Shown in pieces: positions 22,989-34,313 of a DNA stretch of 64,000 nt. The translations under genes were made by a program, and so were the position numbers. The DNA is from Conoideocrella luteorostrata (taxonomy: Eukaryota > Ascomycota > Sordariomycetes > Hypocreales > Clavicipitaceae). The stretch lies in contig JASWJB010000096.1 of NCBI GenBank assembly GCA_032433595.1, positions 1 to 64,000 of the forward strand. The letters run 5' to 3'. Position 1 is the stretch's first letter. Every line of letters begins with the position of its first letter. The notes beneath the pieces are model-generated. The model was not told the origin of the DNA and did not search any database. It saw only the letters and a list, made by a program, of their open reading frames with translations.

Positions 22989-24899
22989 AAAGGCCACATT
23001 TGGACAACAGACGTGGGTTGCAGCATTCCTAGAGGTAAAGAGGGCTCTGCGAGTATATAAAGCATTTGAACTACATGAATATCAATTAAGTAAGGGGAAA
23101 TTAAATAATCATGAAGGATTCTTTGTAGGATAATGTAGAGTGTTACGGCGAAAGCGAATAGCATGGAGTTACACAGGCAGCTCTCATTCATATTAATTAA
23201 CTACGCCTCCAAAGGCAAATTTACACGTCGCTCCATCCTGTCTAACTTGCCACCGCTTAAGTGATTAGAGAAATCAACCTCGAACGTGCTGAAAGACTGT
23301 GGGTGAACGCTACGGTTATGTTCAGGTCCTAGCAAGTCCCGGTGAGAGACGGACGGAACCGGTTCTAGACTGTGACGAAACCGATAGGCCCGCGGTTGGA
23401 CTTGACCGAAGCGAAAAGGGCCATATGTAAAATTTCCAAGACGTCTTTTGTTGTTTCTTGTTCTTGGACATTAGGTATCTCCGTCGTTCGCTTGTACCGC
23501 GTCGAACATCACACAGAACACGCCAGTTGGCCATATTATTTTAGCATAATCGAACAGCACCAGCTATTGTATTCCAAGTCCCAATCAAATAAGAACCGCA
23601 TTATTTAAAAGACATTTAAAAGTTTTGCCAAAATGTAGTGCAAAATCTCCTCTTGTTCTGTCCTCTAGTTTATTCGCGTGAACACACACTCAACCATCGA
23701 CTTATCGACCTCTGCAAATATGTGTTCCTGTGGATGATGTGAACGACTTTTCCGCTGATTGACCTCCTTCCTATTGCTTTTGTTTTCTTAAGTGAAGGGC
23801 TAATGGCTCATCGACGAAACTAGCTAGTTAGGGCAGTGTGTGTTCCCATAAGAGCACAGCTAGTCAATAGCAGAATTATCCGCTGGGGTATCAACCGAGT
23901 TAGAGGCTAACCTAACCCGCTCGTTGCACAATGCACCGACACCTGCCTTGCCAACAGCGTTTTGCGTAACCGGGAATCGACATCTCAATGACGCTACACA
24001 CCTAATTTAGAACTTCGACCTCCCCTCTGGTGCTGACTAACATCGACGTTTAGTATTACTCTATATATTTATGTTATAGCGCAAACATTGCTTGTACCAT
24101 GTAATGCGTAATTTGTCTTGCTGCTTACTGAGGTGGAGTTGCCCACTTAACCTCTCACTAAGCTAGAGTCTAGATGGATAAACCCAGACTAGTAGTAGTA
24201 CCCATCAACCACTGAGAATTTTGGATCTGCCTATTATAACTCTGGGGGTTAGTGCAGCAACCCGTCTGCTCCATCAAGGCATCCATTAAAAACCTGAAAG
24301 TAGAATATAAGCACCCAAAGCAGTTAGTGTCTTGTCTCCTCTGGAGATGATCAACTGGCCATTAGTCGCAGGGAATAGAGTAAAGGGCTAGCATCTACAA
24401 GCTGTGTGGCTAGGCGCCACACTGCCCGCAATTTCCCTAATGTAGATGAATCCGAGAGACAAGTTAATCAGTAAGCAAACTCACACCGGGTAGTTAGTAA
24501 GCTGTCTCACCATTGAATGTCGAAAATGTCATAGCATGAAGATGGAACCGCTGTGCTTAACTCGCTAATTATATAAATTATGCAGTACGACTCTGACCCC
24601 CATTGCTCTGGCCTTCCTCCCTCCCATCGGTCTCGTGCATCTTTCGAAAATCTTGTCATATCTCCTCTGCCTTCTGATTTACTTATTAGCCCCAGCTTTT
24701 CCGTTCCGGATTGCGAGCCAATGTCGTGAACCACCTTATGTCCTCGAAAGGCAGTCCTCTCACCTACAAGGATACAGTCTAATATGTAAGAAAAAACCCA
24801 TGCTCTCACCACTTTATATCTAGTAATGAAGCAAGTCTTGGAGGCTGAAAATTGATTATCCCATTAATAGTCACATATTTTATTGGCTGGCTTCACTCT
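22989..24899. other. Gene-free DNA
   Basis: About 1.9 kb with no supportable gene, RNA or repeat. It is moderately AT-rich with short frames only. The last 300 bases precede an alpha/beta-hydrolase remnant. Confidence 0.45.
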
Positions 24900-25616
24900 A
24901 GAACCTTGTAAAGCATGACAACTCGATAGGGGCATCCCTTGGTGTCATACCAACCGCTGAGACTCTTATTCCAGCTCTTGTGCGCTACCTTAATTGTCGT
25001 CCGCCTGCCATACTACGTCCGTGTATCCTTGATCCCGTCTTGGAGGCCGAACCAGTGGAGCGCGAAGCAGAAGTTTATGACTCGCATCTCCTAATCTTTT
25101 CTCGATACTGTTTCTAGGATAGACATCACAGAAGACGCTTACGTTAAATCCAGGAAACGAGGGGGTAAGGTTCCAAACGATCCCTGTGTCTAGTTCTGGC
25201 GTTTACAAAGGACCACTGGCATCAGAGGCAACCAAGCCCGTCAAAAGGTTGTAGGAACTTGGTTCCCAGATGCACCCGCTCCTGGAGAAGATTTAACTTC
25301 CAAGACTTTTGTGCTTTACTTCAACGGAGGTGCTTTCGTTCAAGGTGACGGGCGGACCGCGCAGTGCGGATCCATTGCCAAATATTTTCTCGCGAAGGGT
25401 ACTGCGGATGCTGTTTTCTCAATACAATATCGTCTATCAGGGAATGGGGGGAGGAACCCTCTCCCAGCCGCATTGCAAGACGCGCTTTCCGCCCACGTTT
25501 TCCTCCTGGACAAATTGCACATTCCGCCGAGCCAGATCATCTTGGCTGGTGACAGTGCGGGCGCTAACCTCACGACGGCCCTGCTGCGCTGTATCTACGA
25601 ATTTAAGCCCAACTGA
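24900..25616 (+). pseudogene. Alpha/beta-hydrolase (HSL/GDXG type), truncated
   Basis: A plus-strand frame carries the oxyanion-hole segment VLYFNGGAF (25312-25340) and the nucleophile elbow GDSAGANL (about 25549-25572), both typical of the hormone-sensitive-lipase family of esterases. Upstream in the same frame is AYVKSRKRGGKVPNDPCV, then TAG at 25191-25193, then WRLQRTTGIRGNQ. An earlier fragment (ETLIPALVRYLNCRPP, around 24955-25005) is in another frame. The protein ends at a stop at 25614, right after the elbow, so the acid and histidine of the triad are absent. Stop, frameshift and truncation together make it a pseudogene. Confidence 0.75.
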
Positions 25617-25814
25617 GCAATCAGAAAGCCAGAAGAAAAATTACATTTCTAATTAGATCTACATAATACGACAGGGGACTAGAACGAAGAAACACGAAGC
25701 AGTTTCAGTTAACTATGCATTTCGCTCAAAAGAATGCACCTGAAGCAGCGCCGGTGCTTCCCCCAAGCCGTGCAACATTGCGTTGCCTGTGCTTTCTGCT
25801 TGTAAAGTTCTTTA

Positions 25815-26546
25815 CTATTTACATATTGTGTTAGCCTTAATTTCGTGATAAAACAATTTCCAATACAAGCTGAAGAACTCACAGTTGTCCGATGGCAGCT
25901 GTGCATATAGCTCCGCCTTGGATTCCTTCCATATTCTTGCCGTCCAGCACGCCACCAGCAAATCGAGGTCCTTTGTTTGTAGCGCTTCTTTAATGATTAA
26001 TTGCGGTAGCCCATCTGGCGCTCCATGTTTCTGAATTTTGGCTCGAATCTCGAGCGCTACTGTAATCCCGTCGCTGTTTTTCCATTGAATGAAGTTTGAA
26101 CCTTTAAGTCGGCCCATCATGGGAATATCGGCAGCAAAATGATCTTTTGCTGCACAAGTCTTCCACCCGGTCAAGCCACTAGTTAAGATCACTTCCTTGT
26201 AGCATCTTTTCTGGCTAGCTTTCCCAGTTATAATAATGTGTTGACGAAGTTCCCGTAGCGAGAATGAAGCCTTTTCCTTCATGTGGTAAATGTTGTCGAG
26301 GCGTTGTTTCATTTGCCCCTCTCCGTCGCCGTCAGTAAGCCGATAGCGAACCTTGCGAAGGCTGTGAGTGTTTGTGATGGCTTCGCATGGCGGGCTGTTA
26401 AGCTCATATAGAAGCTGTAGCGGGGTTTCCGATAAATATATTTTACATCCGTCGAGAGTGAGGGTTTGTTCTCCGTTGCTGGCGACGTGGTCGTCGGGCT
26501 GGCAACTGGTAACTTGCTCGTAAGTGGGCGGATCTTGTTCACGCAT
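25815..26546 (-). CDS. Conserved fungal hypothetical protein
   Basis: A single-exon frame of 243 residues starting ATG at 26546. It has no signal peptide or membrane segment. The N-terminus has a PPTYEQV motif (PPxY type, able to bind WW domains), followed by a beta-rich body with LYELNSPPCEAI, VRYRLTDGDGE and a C-terminal LDLLVACWTARIWKES. Proteins of this shape, a short proline-rich head with a single globular domain ending in a VA-W--R-W segment, are frequent in Sordariomycetes with unknown function. The frame is open throughout and is bounded by normal intergenic sequence. No function is proposed. Confidence 0.7.
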   Translation of the reverse strand: MREQDPPTYEQVTSCQPDDHVASNGEQTLTLDGCKIYLSETPLQLLYELNSPPCEAITNTHSLRKVRYRLTDGDGEGQMKQRLDNIYHMKEKASFSLRELRQHIIITGKASQKRCYKEVILTSGLTGWKTCAAKDHFAADIPMMGRLKGSNFIQWKNSDGITVALEIRAKIQKHGAPDGLPQLIIKEALQTKDLDLLVACWTARIWKESKAELYAQLPSDNCEFFSLYWKLFYHEIKANTICK

Positions 26547-27648
26547 GGCGAGAGGCTAGAGATGGTGCCAAAAATGAAGGAAAGGAAAGAAACAGGACAG
26601 CCACAAATACAAGAAGAAACTCTGATAAGCTTTGTCCGTAGGTGCTCTAGGGAAAGATGGAATATAGCGGTTCGATGCTCCGTTCGTATGTGGACGTTCA
26701 AGGTTGAATGAAACCAGGTGTGGCAAAGGGCACGCCTGGAGGGAAACGCCTGAAGGGCTTACTAGCCGAAGTTCACCTTTGGTCCCGTGTATAGACCATG
26801 TGAGTGATGGCGTAGATGGGAATGGCTGTCCGCGGCGGAACGAGAAGGAGACGCTTGGGTTGGGGGAGGTTTGTGCTGAGGGTACGAGGCGGCCTGTGAT
26901 TGAATGATCCTTGTATAGCCGAAACGCAAGGCTGCCCTTTGGGCGTATTAATTTGGATGTGGCCACGGCTACAGGCTTGGTGGACACAATTCAGTACTAA
27001 GCCCCCGCGCTGAACGGATTTCTACACCCAGCGGCTGGGGCTGAGCTGTACCGAGTCAAGGCCCTTGTGGGCCACCATACTCAGTAGAAGCAGCTACTGT
27101 AAGTCTCTCCGAAGCAAAGTTGCGCAGGCCAATTCTGCCCCGCTGAACACGCACATGACTACGAAGTACGCTTGCCGTGACATCAATCCTTCTGGCAGGG
27201 TCGCACTCTCCAAGGCGTCGACAAATTAATCGACACATCCAGGGCAGAGGCAGTGCGTGGGGTAGGCCCCGACATCTCAATTAATTTGTCAGGCGCGTGA
27301 CTTCCTCGTCATTAATTTGCCCCGCAACGCGAACTCTTTGACATGCTTAGTTTCACTTTGGAATTGTAACGCAGCTGTTCATTGGTGTTGGTTTGACCAA
27401 TGCAGCGGCATTGTCTCAGACAAGGCCGTTACGCGTTCTCTAATGATCTTTGTTATATGCAGTACATATTGTAACACGAACTGATGGTCAATGTTCTCCG
27501 GCCAAGCATAGCCGGGATTTAATTCTATGCCGTTACGCATTGGGATCAGTTCATGAGCGACGGGAAAATATATATCGACAAGTACTAAGCTTGACAATTT
27601 TATTACAGTGGCAATATACAGTTCTGGCTTAGTTTAAGCTAGAAAGAG
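26547..27648. other. Intergenic DNA between two minus-strand genes
   Basis: It contains the likely promoter of the hypothetical gene (26547-26900) and the 3' flank of the transporter. The word ATTAATTTG with its complement CAAATTAAT occurs several times at 26945-27315. No gene is supported. Confidence 0.4.
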
Positions 27649-29412
27649 CTATGTAGTGCGACGGCTTTCCTCATCACCGTCGGAGTCGGACGCCAACGTC
27701 TGCTCGTTATTGAGTTTAGGATTGCGCGTAAAGAGAGCAAACGCAACCAAGGGCACACTTAAACAGAGTCCGGTGATGCAAAGTAACCGTTGCACCTGAC
27801 TATACGCCGATATAATCGCCGATCTCTCCGGAGTGCCAACTGGATATTCTGCTATGATGGTGAAAGGGTCTGCGTAGGTAAGTTGCGCGAGAGTTTCGTT
27901 GCCGAGAGGCTGTAGCCATGACTGAAGTGCTGCGGGCAGAGTCTGCGTCCATACCGCACCGGAAACCGTGTTGCCGAGCGCATTGCCAATGTTATAGGTC
28001 GAGAGAAACATACCAATCATGGTCGCCAAGTGCTCGTGCTTTACAGACACTTGGATAGACGTCTGCGCGGGGTATGTGAATAAACCACCTCCCATGCCAA
28101 GAAGCACTTGGGCGGCGATGACGCCAACACGGCTGGATGTGTTGCCACGGAACTGAATCAAGAGTCCGAAGGCCACCATAAATAGACACGTTCCCGTGAT
28201 AATGAAAGGCTTGAGTTGGCGAACTTTAAACACAACCAGGCCAAGGCTGAATCCAACAAGCGTGGAAACAAACGTCCAAATACTGGTGACGCGGGTCGCC
28301 ATCTCGACGTCCATAGCAAAACTGACTTGCAGCACGGTAAACAGGTAATCACCTTGCATATACCAGGCGAAGTTGGTGAATAGAATAATGCCCATGGCCG
28401 CCCAGATGCCGCGGTCCTTCATCTTCCTAAAGGGAACCAGAGGGTACGGCGCTCGAGACTGCCACCACAGGAATACGGGAATAGAGACGATACCAAGAAC
28501 GATGGGGGCTATAATCTTCGCTTGACGCCATTGCGTCTGAAACCCGCCCGCAACGGTAAGCGGCACCAGTATCAGTGCAAACAGGGCGATGACGAGCAGG
28601 ACACCAATAATGTCGAGACGCCACAAGAGATCTACCATGGCGGCACGGAAACCCAGCACTTGGAATGGAGTCCTGTATTTGTCGAGAAGCCCGGCTCGCC
28701 GCGCCCGATTCCCCACAACGGCAAGGCTAACAATGAGCGGGATGACCGAGACAGGAAAAATGATGCAGAACATGCCGATGCCCCATCGCCATGTGGTGTG
28801 TCCGATGACCGCCCCGGAAATGTTGCCGCTCACCCAGGTGTTGATCAGGTTGGGCGAGACGGGAAGAAAACTGAAAAACAAACGGCCGCGCGTCGACGTC
28901 AGGTCGCCGATGATAACCTGGATGAGCAGCTGAATCAAAGTGTACCCAATCTGATAGAGCACCGCACCCGCAGCGAAGCCAGATACGCCGGTGGAACAGG
29001 CTTCGACGACGCTGCCGACAACGTAGAACACGACTGACACGATGATGAGCTCCAGGCGGCCAAAAACGTTGGCAAGCTTGGCAGCCGTGGGTTGCGCGGC
29101 GGCGGCGATGACGGCGCGCAGTACGTTGATCGTGGCGAGCAGTGAATGGTTCGAGTAGCTCGCCGTGGCGTAGGGCTGGTAAGCGTACCGAAGGATGCCG
29201 TCAAGCGTGAAGACATACGAGACGAGGAATATGCTGCAGAAGATGGCGACACGGTCCTTGAGCGTAATCACCGCGGTCAAAGCCTCCACGCGGGCGACAC
29301 CATAGGATTTGCTGCCCAAGTCGTCCGGGGCCACACGGTCAACTCTATCGTCGGGGTAGCCAAACCCATGGCTGGTTTGCGCCTCGGTCGGCTTAACTTC
29401 TTTTGAGGTCAT
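27649..29412 (-). CDS. Siderophore iron transporter (MFS, MirB/ARN type)
   Basis: An intronless frame of 587 residues. The ATG at 29412 (MTSKEVKPTEAQ) was chosen because the open frame upstream has no ATG. A hydrophilic N-terminus leads into about 14 membrane segments, the layout of the siderophore:H+ symporter family. Family-like segments include the first helix IFCSIFLVSYVFTLDGIL with YAYQPYATASY after it, GRLELIIVSVVFYVVGSVVE, TWRWGIGMFCIIFPV, and the long extracellular loop near the C-terminus (LQPLGNETLAQLTYADP). Relatives import ferric hydroxamates such as triacetylfusarinine or coprogen at the plasma membrane. Iron-dependent repression by a GATA factor is usual for the family; several GATA words lie upstream, but no clear site can be claimed. 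It is intact. No siderophore synthetase lies in the window. Confidence 0.92.
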   Translation of the reverse strand: MTSKEVKPTEAQTSHGFGYPDDRVDRVAPDDLGSKSYGVARVEALTAVITLKDRVAIFCSIFLVSYVFTLDGILRYAYQPYATASYSNHSLLATINVLRAVIAAAAQPTAAKLANVFGRLELIIVSVVFYVVGSVVEACSTGVSGFAAGAVLYQIGYTLIQLLIQVIIGDLTSTRGRLFFSFLPVSPNLINTWVSGNISGAVIGHTTWRWGIGMFCIIFPVSVIPLIVSLAVVGNRARRAGLLDKYRTPFQVLGFRAAMVDLLWRLDIIGVLLVIALFALILVPLTVAGGFQTQWRQAKIIAPIVLGIVSIPVFLWWQSRAPYPLVPFRKMKDRGIWAAMGIILFTNFAWYMQGDYLFTVLQVSFAMDVEMATRVTSIWTFVSTLVGFSLGLVVFKVRQLKPFIITGTCLFMVAFGLLIQFRGNTSSRVGVIAAQVLLGMGGGLFTYPAQTSIQVSVKHEHLATMIGMFLSTYNIGNALGNTVSGAVWTQTLPAALQSWLQPLGNETLAQLTYADPFTIIAEYPVGTPERSAIISAYSQVQRLLCITGLCLSVPLVAFALFTRNPKLNNEQTLASDSDGDEESRRTT

Positions 29413-30999
29413 TACACTCGATTGGAAAGAGTTGGCTGCAGGCGCTACAAAACACTGATGCCATGCAGGTGTTGACTGGCAAGTGTCCGGGTATAAGGGT
29501 TGCAAAGAAAATAAAATAGCAGCTCGGTCGGCCGACGAGGCGCCGAACGCATTTTAAATGGGATGTACTCCGTTGTTACCGTAACACGAAGCAAACCCAT
29601 CCTACTTACCCACTCAAGTCAGCTGCGGCAAGTCCGAAAACGAAATATCGCTGGGTTCAGAGCAACATCCCAAGGGACGGGTGGGTCGAACGGCAATTCA
29701 GCCTATCATATCGACTACATCAATCAGATCCATAAAATTAATCAGATTAGACACATCAATCAGTCAGCGCACCGTGTGTGCGCACCAGTTCCACTAGCCT
29801 CCCCCCTCCCCTACCCCCGTCTCTAAACCGGTATTAAAATTTTAGACGCAAGAATCTTTCCTTTACTGTGGGCGTGGAAACAGTAAATTTTTTACTGCTA
29901 ACCACTTGCATGTCCTCCTGAAACGACAGGAAATCTGCAAAAATCACGTGTTTCAGCGGCTGGTGTCGTGGCTGTCCCCACATATCTGCGCCACAGTTCC
30001 ACCGTGGTCCTTCCACAAAGCACACTCCTTACTCCGGTCCAGCGCTCAATGTGATGCCAATCGACGGACGAACCGCCGTTTCTCGAATTGTTCCCGTCCG
30101 ATGGTAGCCCTAATGTCACAGAAGAGATGAGCCTTTTTAAGGGTCATACCTAAACGGGAAGAGTGGCCTCTGGCTACACCACTTTTTGCGTGATACTTGA
30201 AGTACTTCTATCATACGTACAGTCGGGGCGGGTTTTGAAAAGCGTCCCGGTAAATTCTGGCATAGAATCATGTGTGAGCGAGCATGATTCAATCTCTGCG
30301 CGTTTCAAAATGAGTGACAGTGTCACATAAAAAGAGTTTCTTTGAGAGCAGATTAACTCTGCTATTATTGCCGCTTGAGAGGCGGAGAGGCTAAGATTCT
30401 AGTGGTACGATTCGACTGGAACTACGCTTCGTGATCCCGGACAAGGCACCACGAAACGCTGCCCGCCATCCGATTGCAATGGAAGTCATCGTGCCGCCAA
30501 CCGTCGTCGCAATGGAGCGCCGATTGCACTATCGCATCACCTGTCATAGCCAGAACTGTTCTCGAGCACTGCCATAGGAGATATCTGCTCGCATCGCACC
30601 GAGCCTGGAGGAGATCACATGAGGCCCAGACGGACGCATTTACTAACCAAGAGCGACGTCATTGCCAGCAGTGTCATGCCAAACACACGCGATCTACGAG
30701 CCAATTTCTTCTGCAACAACGATGACGGCTGTAATAAGGGTAAGAGGATAGGTTGTGTAATAGTCATCATAACTAAGAAAAACCGGGTAGTGCTTCCGAC
30801 CGATGATATCAGCCGAAATTGAGCCAAATAGGTGTGGCTCACAACAGCCGCAATCTTAATGCACAATATGGAGTACTCATTGTCAGATGAGTTCCTCTAA
30901 TCGCAGCTGCAGAAAAGTACGCTGGTTGTTGCTGAGTTAAGGCTCTGGGTTTAGTTGGTATACCTTGCTGCGTCCGCCAACCCTAAACCCATACGGGGA

Positions 31000-31140
31000 G
31001 CTGCCCGCTGAACTGCCCGCTGAGCTGCCCACTAATAAGCTGCCTGCTACGGAGCCTGGTACCTGTCGCCCGCTAACCTACTTGCTAGGGAACTTGCCTG
31101 CTAAGCCGCCCACTGAATTGTAGGCTAAGCTGCGACTGAA
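31000..31140 (+). repeat. Degenerate GCTGCCCGCTGA-type minisatellite
   Basis: Units of about 11-14 bases based on CTGCCCGCTGA(A/G) are repeated with drift (ACTGCCCGC, GCTGCCCACTA, GCTGCCTGCTA, CTTGCCTGCTAAG, GCCGCCCACTGA). They are in non-coding DNA and no frame is conserved across them. Confidence 0.6.
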
Positions 31141-33690
31141 TCTCAGCAGCGTACCAATAATTGATACGCTACAGTGCATGCTAGTTTTACACGCTAAATT
31201 TTATGTATGGCGCCGAGGTAGCAGTATGCGCGTTTCTCGGCGCATTTTTTTACGTCTGTGATCAGAGCTAGTTCTATAGATCAGTTGTCATAATTATCTC
31301 CGTGCCGCCCCTTCCGAGTATTACTCCTTAGCTAATGGTCCACTGTGTCAGGTGTTACTCTGTATAACTCGTCTCACGATGCAGCCCATTTGCAACAGAT
31401 GACCTCGAGGCCGATGCCACTTCTACACCAAACTTCGTTTCACGCTGTTCGCGTGAAGCTTCACCTTCTGCTGGATTTTGCAACATGCACCACGTAGAGC
31501 TCATACTAAGCCGTGAAAACAGACAGAGTCGCTCATGATTCTTTTCTTTTCTTGAATACGTGCTCGTGGCTTTTCAACGCATCCTCCCACGTGTACAAAT
31601 GGAGCTTGAATGAAAGCCAAATTCGCCATGGAGTCCCAATCCGAGGTTTGTCTTGATTTTGAGTGCCACCACGAACAATGCCGCCTCAATTGAGGGCCTC
31701 ATCATGCTGTTATTCTTCCTCGCAAATGGATCGCGTCAATGCAATTATACTCTGCCGTTGATGTTAGTAGCAACAGACTGGCAACGACCACAGCAAGAGG
31801 TATCGGGGACCTGCTTATCAGCGCCGCTATCTGCTGTTATGGGGTATGTTTCCTGTTTCTAGGCCTAACAAGCTGTCGCGTACATCATGCCCTGAGACAG
31901 CATTTGTTTGCACTCACAGAGCTCTTCGGCTGGTTCAAGGCGCCTTGAGATATAGTTTTCATCTTGGACCTGTTTGGCTCCGCCTTTGTGGTGATCACAT
32001 GGCTGCTGGAGCTCATCCACCTTCAAGCACCGCGAGCGGTGGTTTGCACGAGAAACGCCACCACTGATCATACTGAGCTCGTCCGCTCCTTTAAATTGTC
32101 ACCTAGAAAGCTGGCGAGAGTCATCATTGCTCTAATCATGTTTACTGTCGCCATTGAATTGACTATCTTTTTGAGCCGCATACATTAATGAGGTCTATGG
32201 AGTGGCTGCATTTAGTCGATTATTTCCGCTGATAGGAGGTGCCATCAACTTTAGTCGACTAGTCGACCACTTGCTGGCGGACAGCAGGATAGAATGGAAT
32301 ATGTGAGATTTATTGACCCTTAATCTTAGTAGCTTTGTGACCCCATTCCACATAATTCGTGAGGAAAATTATGGCTCAATGCTTAGTAGCAGTGCTTCCT
32401 CCCGCTGGTAGGACGTGTAGCGTCGGATGCATGATCCGCGATTTTGGACGACACAGCCAGTCAATGTCTCGAATTTATACTAACTACGTAATACCATTCA
32501 CCACTGGCCAGATGATTAGGCAGTGGAGTTTTTAAAGATTACTCATTTGGCGATACGGATCGACGAGACGATGCTGCCGCAATGAGGTACACATTGGCAA
32601 GCTACACAGGTGAACATGATTGTGTCAGACGGATTGGCTGTACAGGAAAGATCGAGGAAGTAGTGGGAAGAACTCGTTGGAGAGCTGTTTTGAGGGTTTA
32701 TAGTGTTTCCTATGCAATAGGAACGGGCCACACCAACATTTAAGATGTCATCGCTTAGGACCTTGTAATGAGAGTCTTGCAATACAACAGCTCTAGACGC
32801 GCGACGAACACATAAAGTGCCGGCTTAAATACATTCTGTGCAGTTCATAGTCGCAGCGATTTTTTTTTTTGATTTTTTTTTTTTTGTGTATTAGTAACAA
32901 GTTAGGGCTATTCAGGATTGTCTTAAGCGCCTGGTAAGAGCCTCCTAGCTGTATTAGTCGGCTTGCATAGTAAACATTAAAATCTTTTGTTACAGTACTC
33001 TGCTTATAAAATAAGTCAAGGTCATATGGTTCAGTCATGAGCACATGCCAGGGGTGGGGGGGAAAGTCACGTAACAACGAAATGGTGCCGAAGTGGAGTC
33101 AGAGTTTAAACTTGAGCAATAAACGAAGATTAAGCCAATCAGGAGTCGCATAACCATATCCTGTAAGCCTCACTTCCTGTCTACTCCGACTCTTTGCCCG
33201 AACTTGACAATACCTCGGTCCCTATCCGCTTTATCCGGTTCGGCTGACGCAAAAAGGAGGCGCTAGCTGTTCAGCTCCTCCTATAAATCGCTCATGGAGC
33301 ACTTTCGGGTCGTCGCAAACCTTGCGGATTCAGCCGTCCGCCCCCTCCTCGCCCCATGTTCGTTATGCAAAGCCCCCTGCAAATATTGGTGTGTGCAGCA
33401 GTTAGTCCGTGATTTCTGGCAAGTCCTCTGTTAATTCACAAGTCTAGACCCCCCATAGGCCCGGATTTTGACGCATCTGATGTAAATATTGACGTACTCT
33501 TTGGCCAGTTTTGCTATTATGCATAAGTCTAGAACTACTAGAAATCCGGCTTTGAAAGCCTCCTATGCAGCGTCAGCCCAGTTCAGAGCCGTGACGCATA
33601 TATACCGGGCCATATTCCGTATCTCTGGCTCGATCGACTTAGTCTGGTCCATAAATAGCGCCTTTGACAGGACTCAGACCTTTCACTACC

Positions 33691-33699
33691 TATTAAATA
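33691..33699 (+). promoter_or_regulatory. Probable TATA element of the knottin-repeat gene
   Basis: TATTAAATA lies 102 bases before the start codon at 33801, followed by a pyrimidine-rich leader (TTTCCATCC, TTTTTCACTCC). Another TATA-like word (CATAAATAG) lies at about 33650. Placement is right for a fungal core promoter, but there is no direct evidence. Confidence 0.35.
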
Positions 33700-33800
33700 T
33701 ACTATTTCCATCCAGCTTCGGCCATCTATTCTCTCGTCTTCCCTAAGCAATCATTTAACAGCAATTACCCTTTTTCACTCCTCTCAAAAAAGATTCAAGG

Positions 33801-34313
33801 ATGAAAGCATATATGATTGTTGCGGCCTCCCTCCTTAGCCTGGGGCTCTCAAGCCCAACAAAGGATACATCTCCCGCCGATTTAGATAAGCGCTGTAATG
33901 GATCGGGCTCATTCTGCAACAATGGCGTTCCTTGCTGCAGCAACCTATACTGCAGCAGTTCCAGCGTCTGTCGAGGCTGCAATGGATCGGGCTCATTCTG
34001 CAACAATGGCGTCCCATGCTGCAGTAACCTCTACTGCAGCAGTTCCAGCGTCTGCAGAGGCTGCAATGGATCGGGCTCATTCTGCAACAATGGCGTTCCG
34101 TGTTGCAGCGGCCTCTATTGCAGCAGTTCCAGCGTCTGTCGTGGCTGCAATGGATCAGGCTCATTCTGCAACAACGGCGTCCCATGCTGCGGCGGCCTCT
34201 TCTGCAGCAGTTCCAGCGTTTGTAGAGGATGCAACGGCGCAGGCTCATTCTGCAATAATGGCGTCCCATGCTGCAGCGGTCTGTCTTGCAGCTCCAGTGG
34301 CGTTTGCCGATAA
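33801..34313 (+). CDS. Secreted protein of five tandem cystine-knot-like modules
   Basis: A single exon of 170 residues starting ATG at 33801. Residues 1-18 are a signal peptide (MKAYMIVAASLLSLGLSS), followed by a short acidic pro-segment ending in a dibasic LDKR (residues 28-31), a Kex2-type site. Residue 32 onward is five head-to-tail modules of 28 residues (32-59, 60-87, 88-115, 116-143, and 144-170 of 27). Each has six cysteines spaced C-x6-C-x5-C-C-x4-C-x5-C, the spacing of inhibitor-cystine-knot (knottin) miniproteins. Modules are joined by only Arg-Gly. The DNA units are 84 nt and nearly identical, so the array grew by recent duplication. Loops are Gly/Ser/Asn-rich. It is likely secreted, either as a rod of linked knottins or cut into single peptides. 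Knottins serve as protease inhibitors, antimicrobials or channel ligands; nothing here decides between them. No relative is recognised. Confidence 0.88.
   Translation: MKAYMIVAASLLSLGLSSPTKDTSPADLDKRCNGSGSFCNNGVPCCSNLYCSSSSVCRGCNGSGSFCNNGVPCCSNLYCSSSSVCRGCNGSGSFCNNGVPCCSGLYCSSSSVCRGCNGSGSFCNNGVPCCGGLFCSSSSVCRGCNGAGSFCNNGVPCCSGLSCSSSGVCR
33894..34310 (+). repeat. Five 84-bp tandem coding repeats
   Basis: DNA-level repeats encoding the cystine-knot modules of the preceding gene. Units begin at 33894, 33978, 34062, 34146 and 34230. Most differences fall in the fourth inter-cysteine loop (SNLY, SGLY, GGLF, SGLS) and at wobble positions. Because 84 is divisible by three, the other reading frames are also open and repetitive. 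Confidence 0.92.

Larger units (their letters stand above)
29413..33800. other. Long gene-poor stretch
   Basis: About 4.4 kb. 29413-29820 is the transporter promoter, rich in ATCAAT/AATCAG words. 30420-32190 holds several short hydrophobic frames, for example the minus-strand VMMTITQPILLPLLQP near 30750 and the plus-strand LISAAICCYGVCFLFLGL near 31815, which may be scraps of a membrane protein but are not identifiable. 31000-31140 is a degenerate GCTGCCC repeat. 32861-32886 is T-rich homopolymer. 33200-33800 is the knottin gene promoter. Confidence 0.4.

Noticed and set aside
28522..29037. Plus-strand open frame across the siderophore transporter
   Set aside because: It is the antisense shadow of the intact transporter, which has clear membrane segments.
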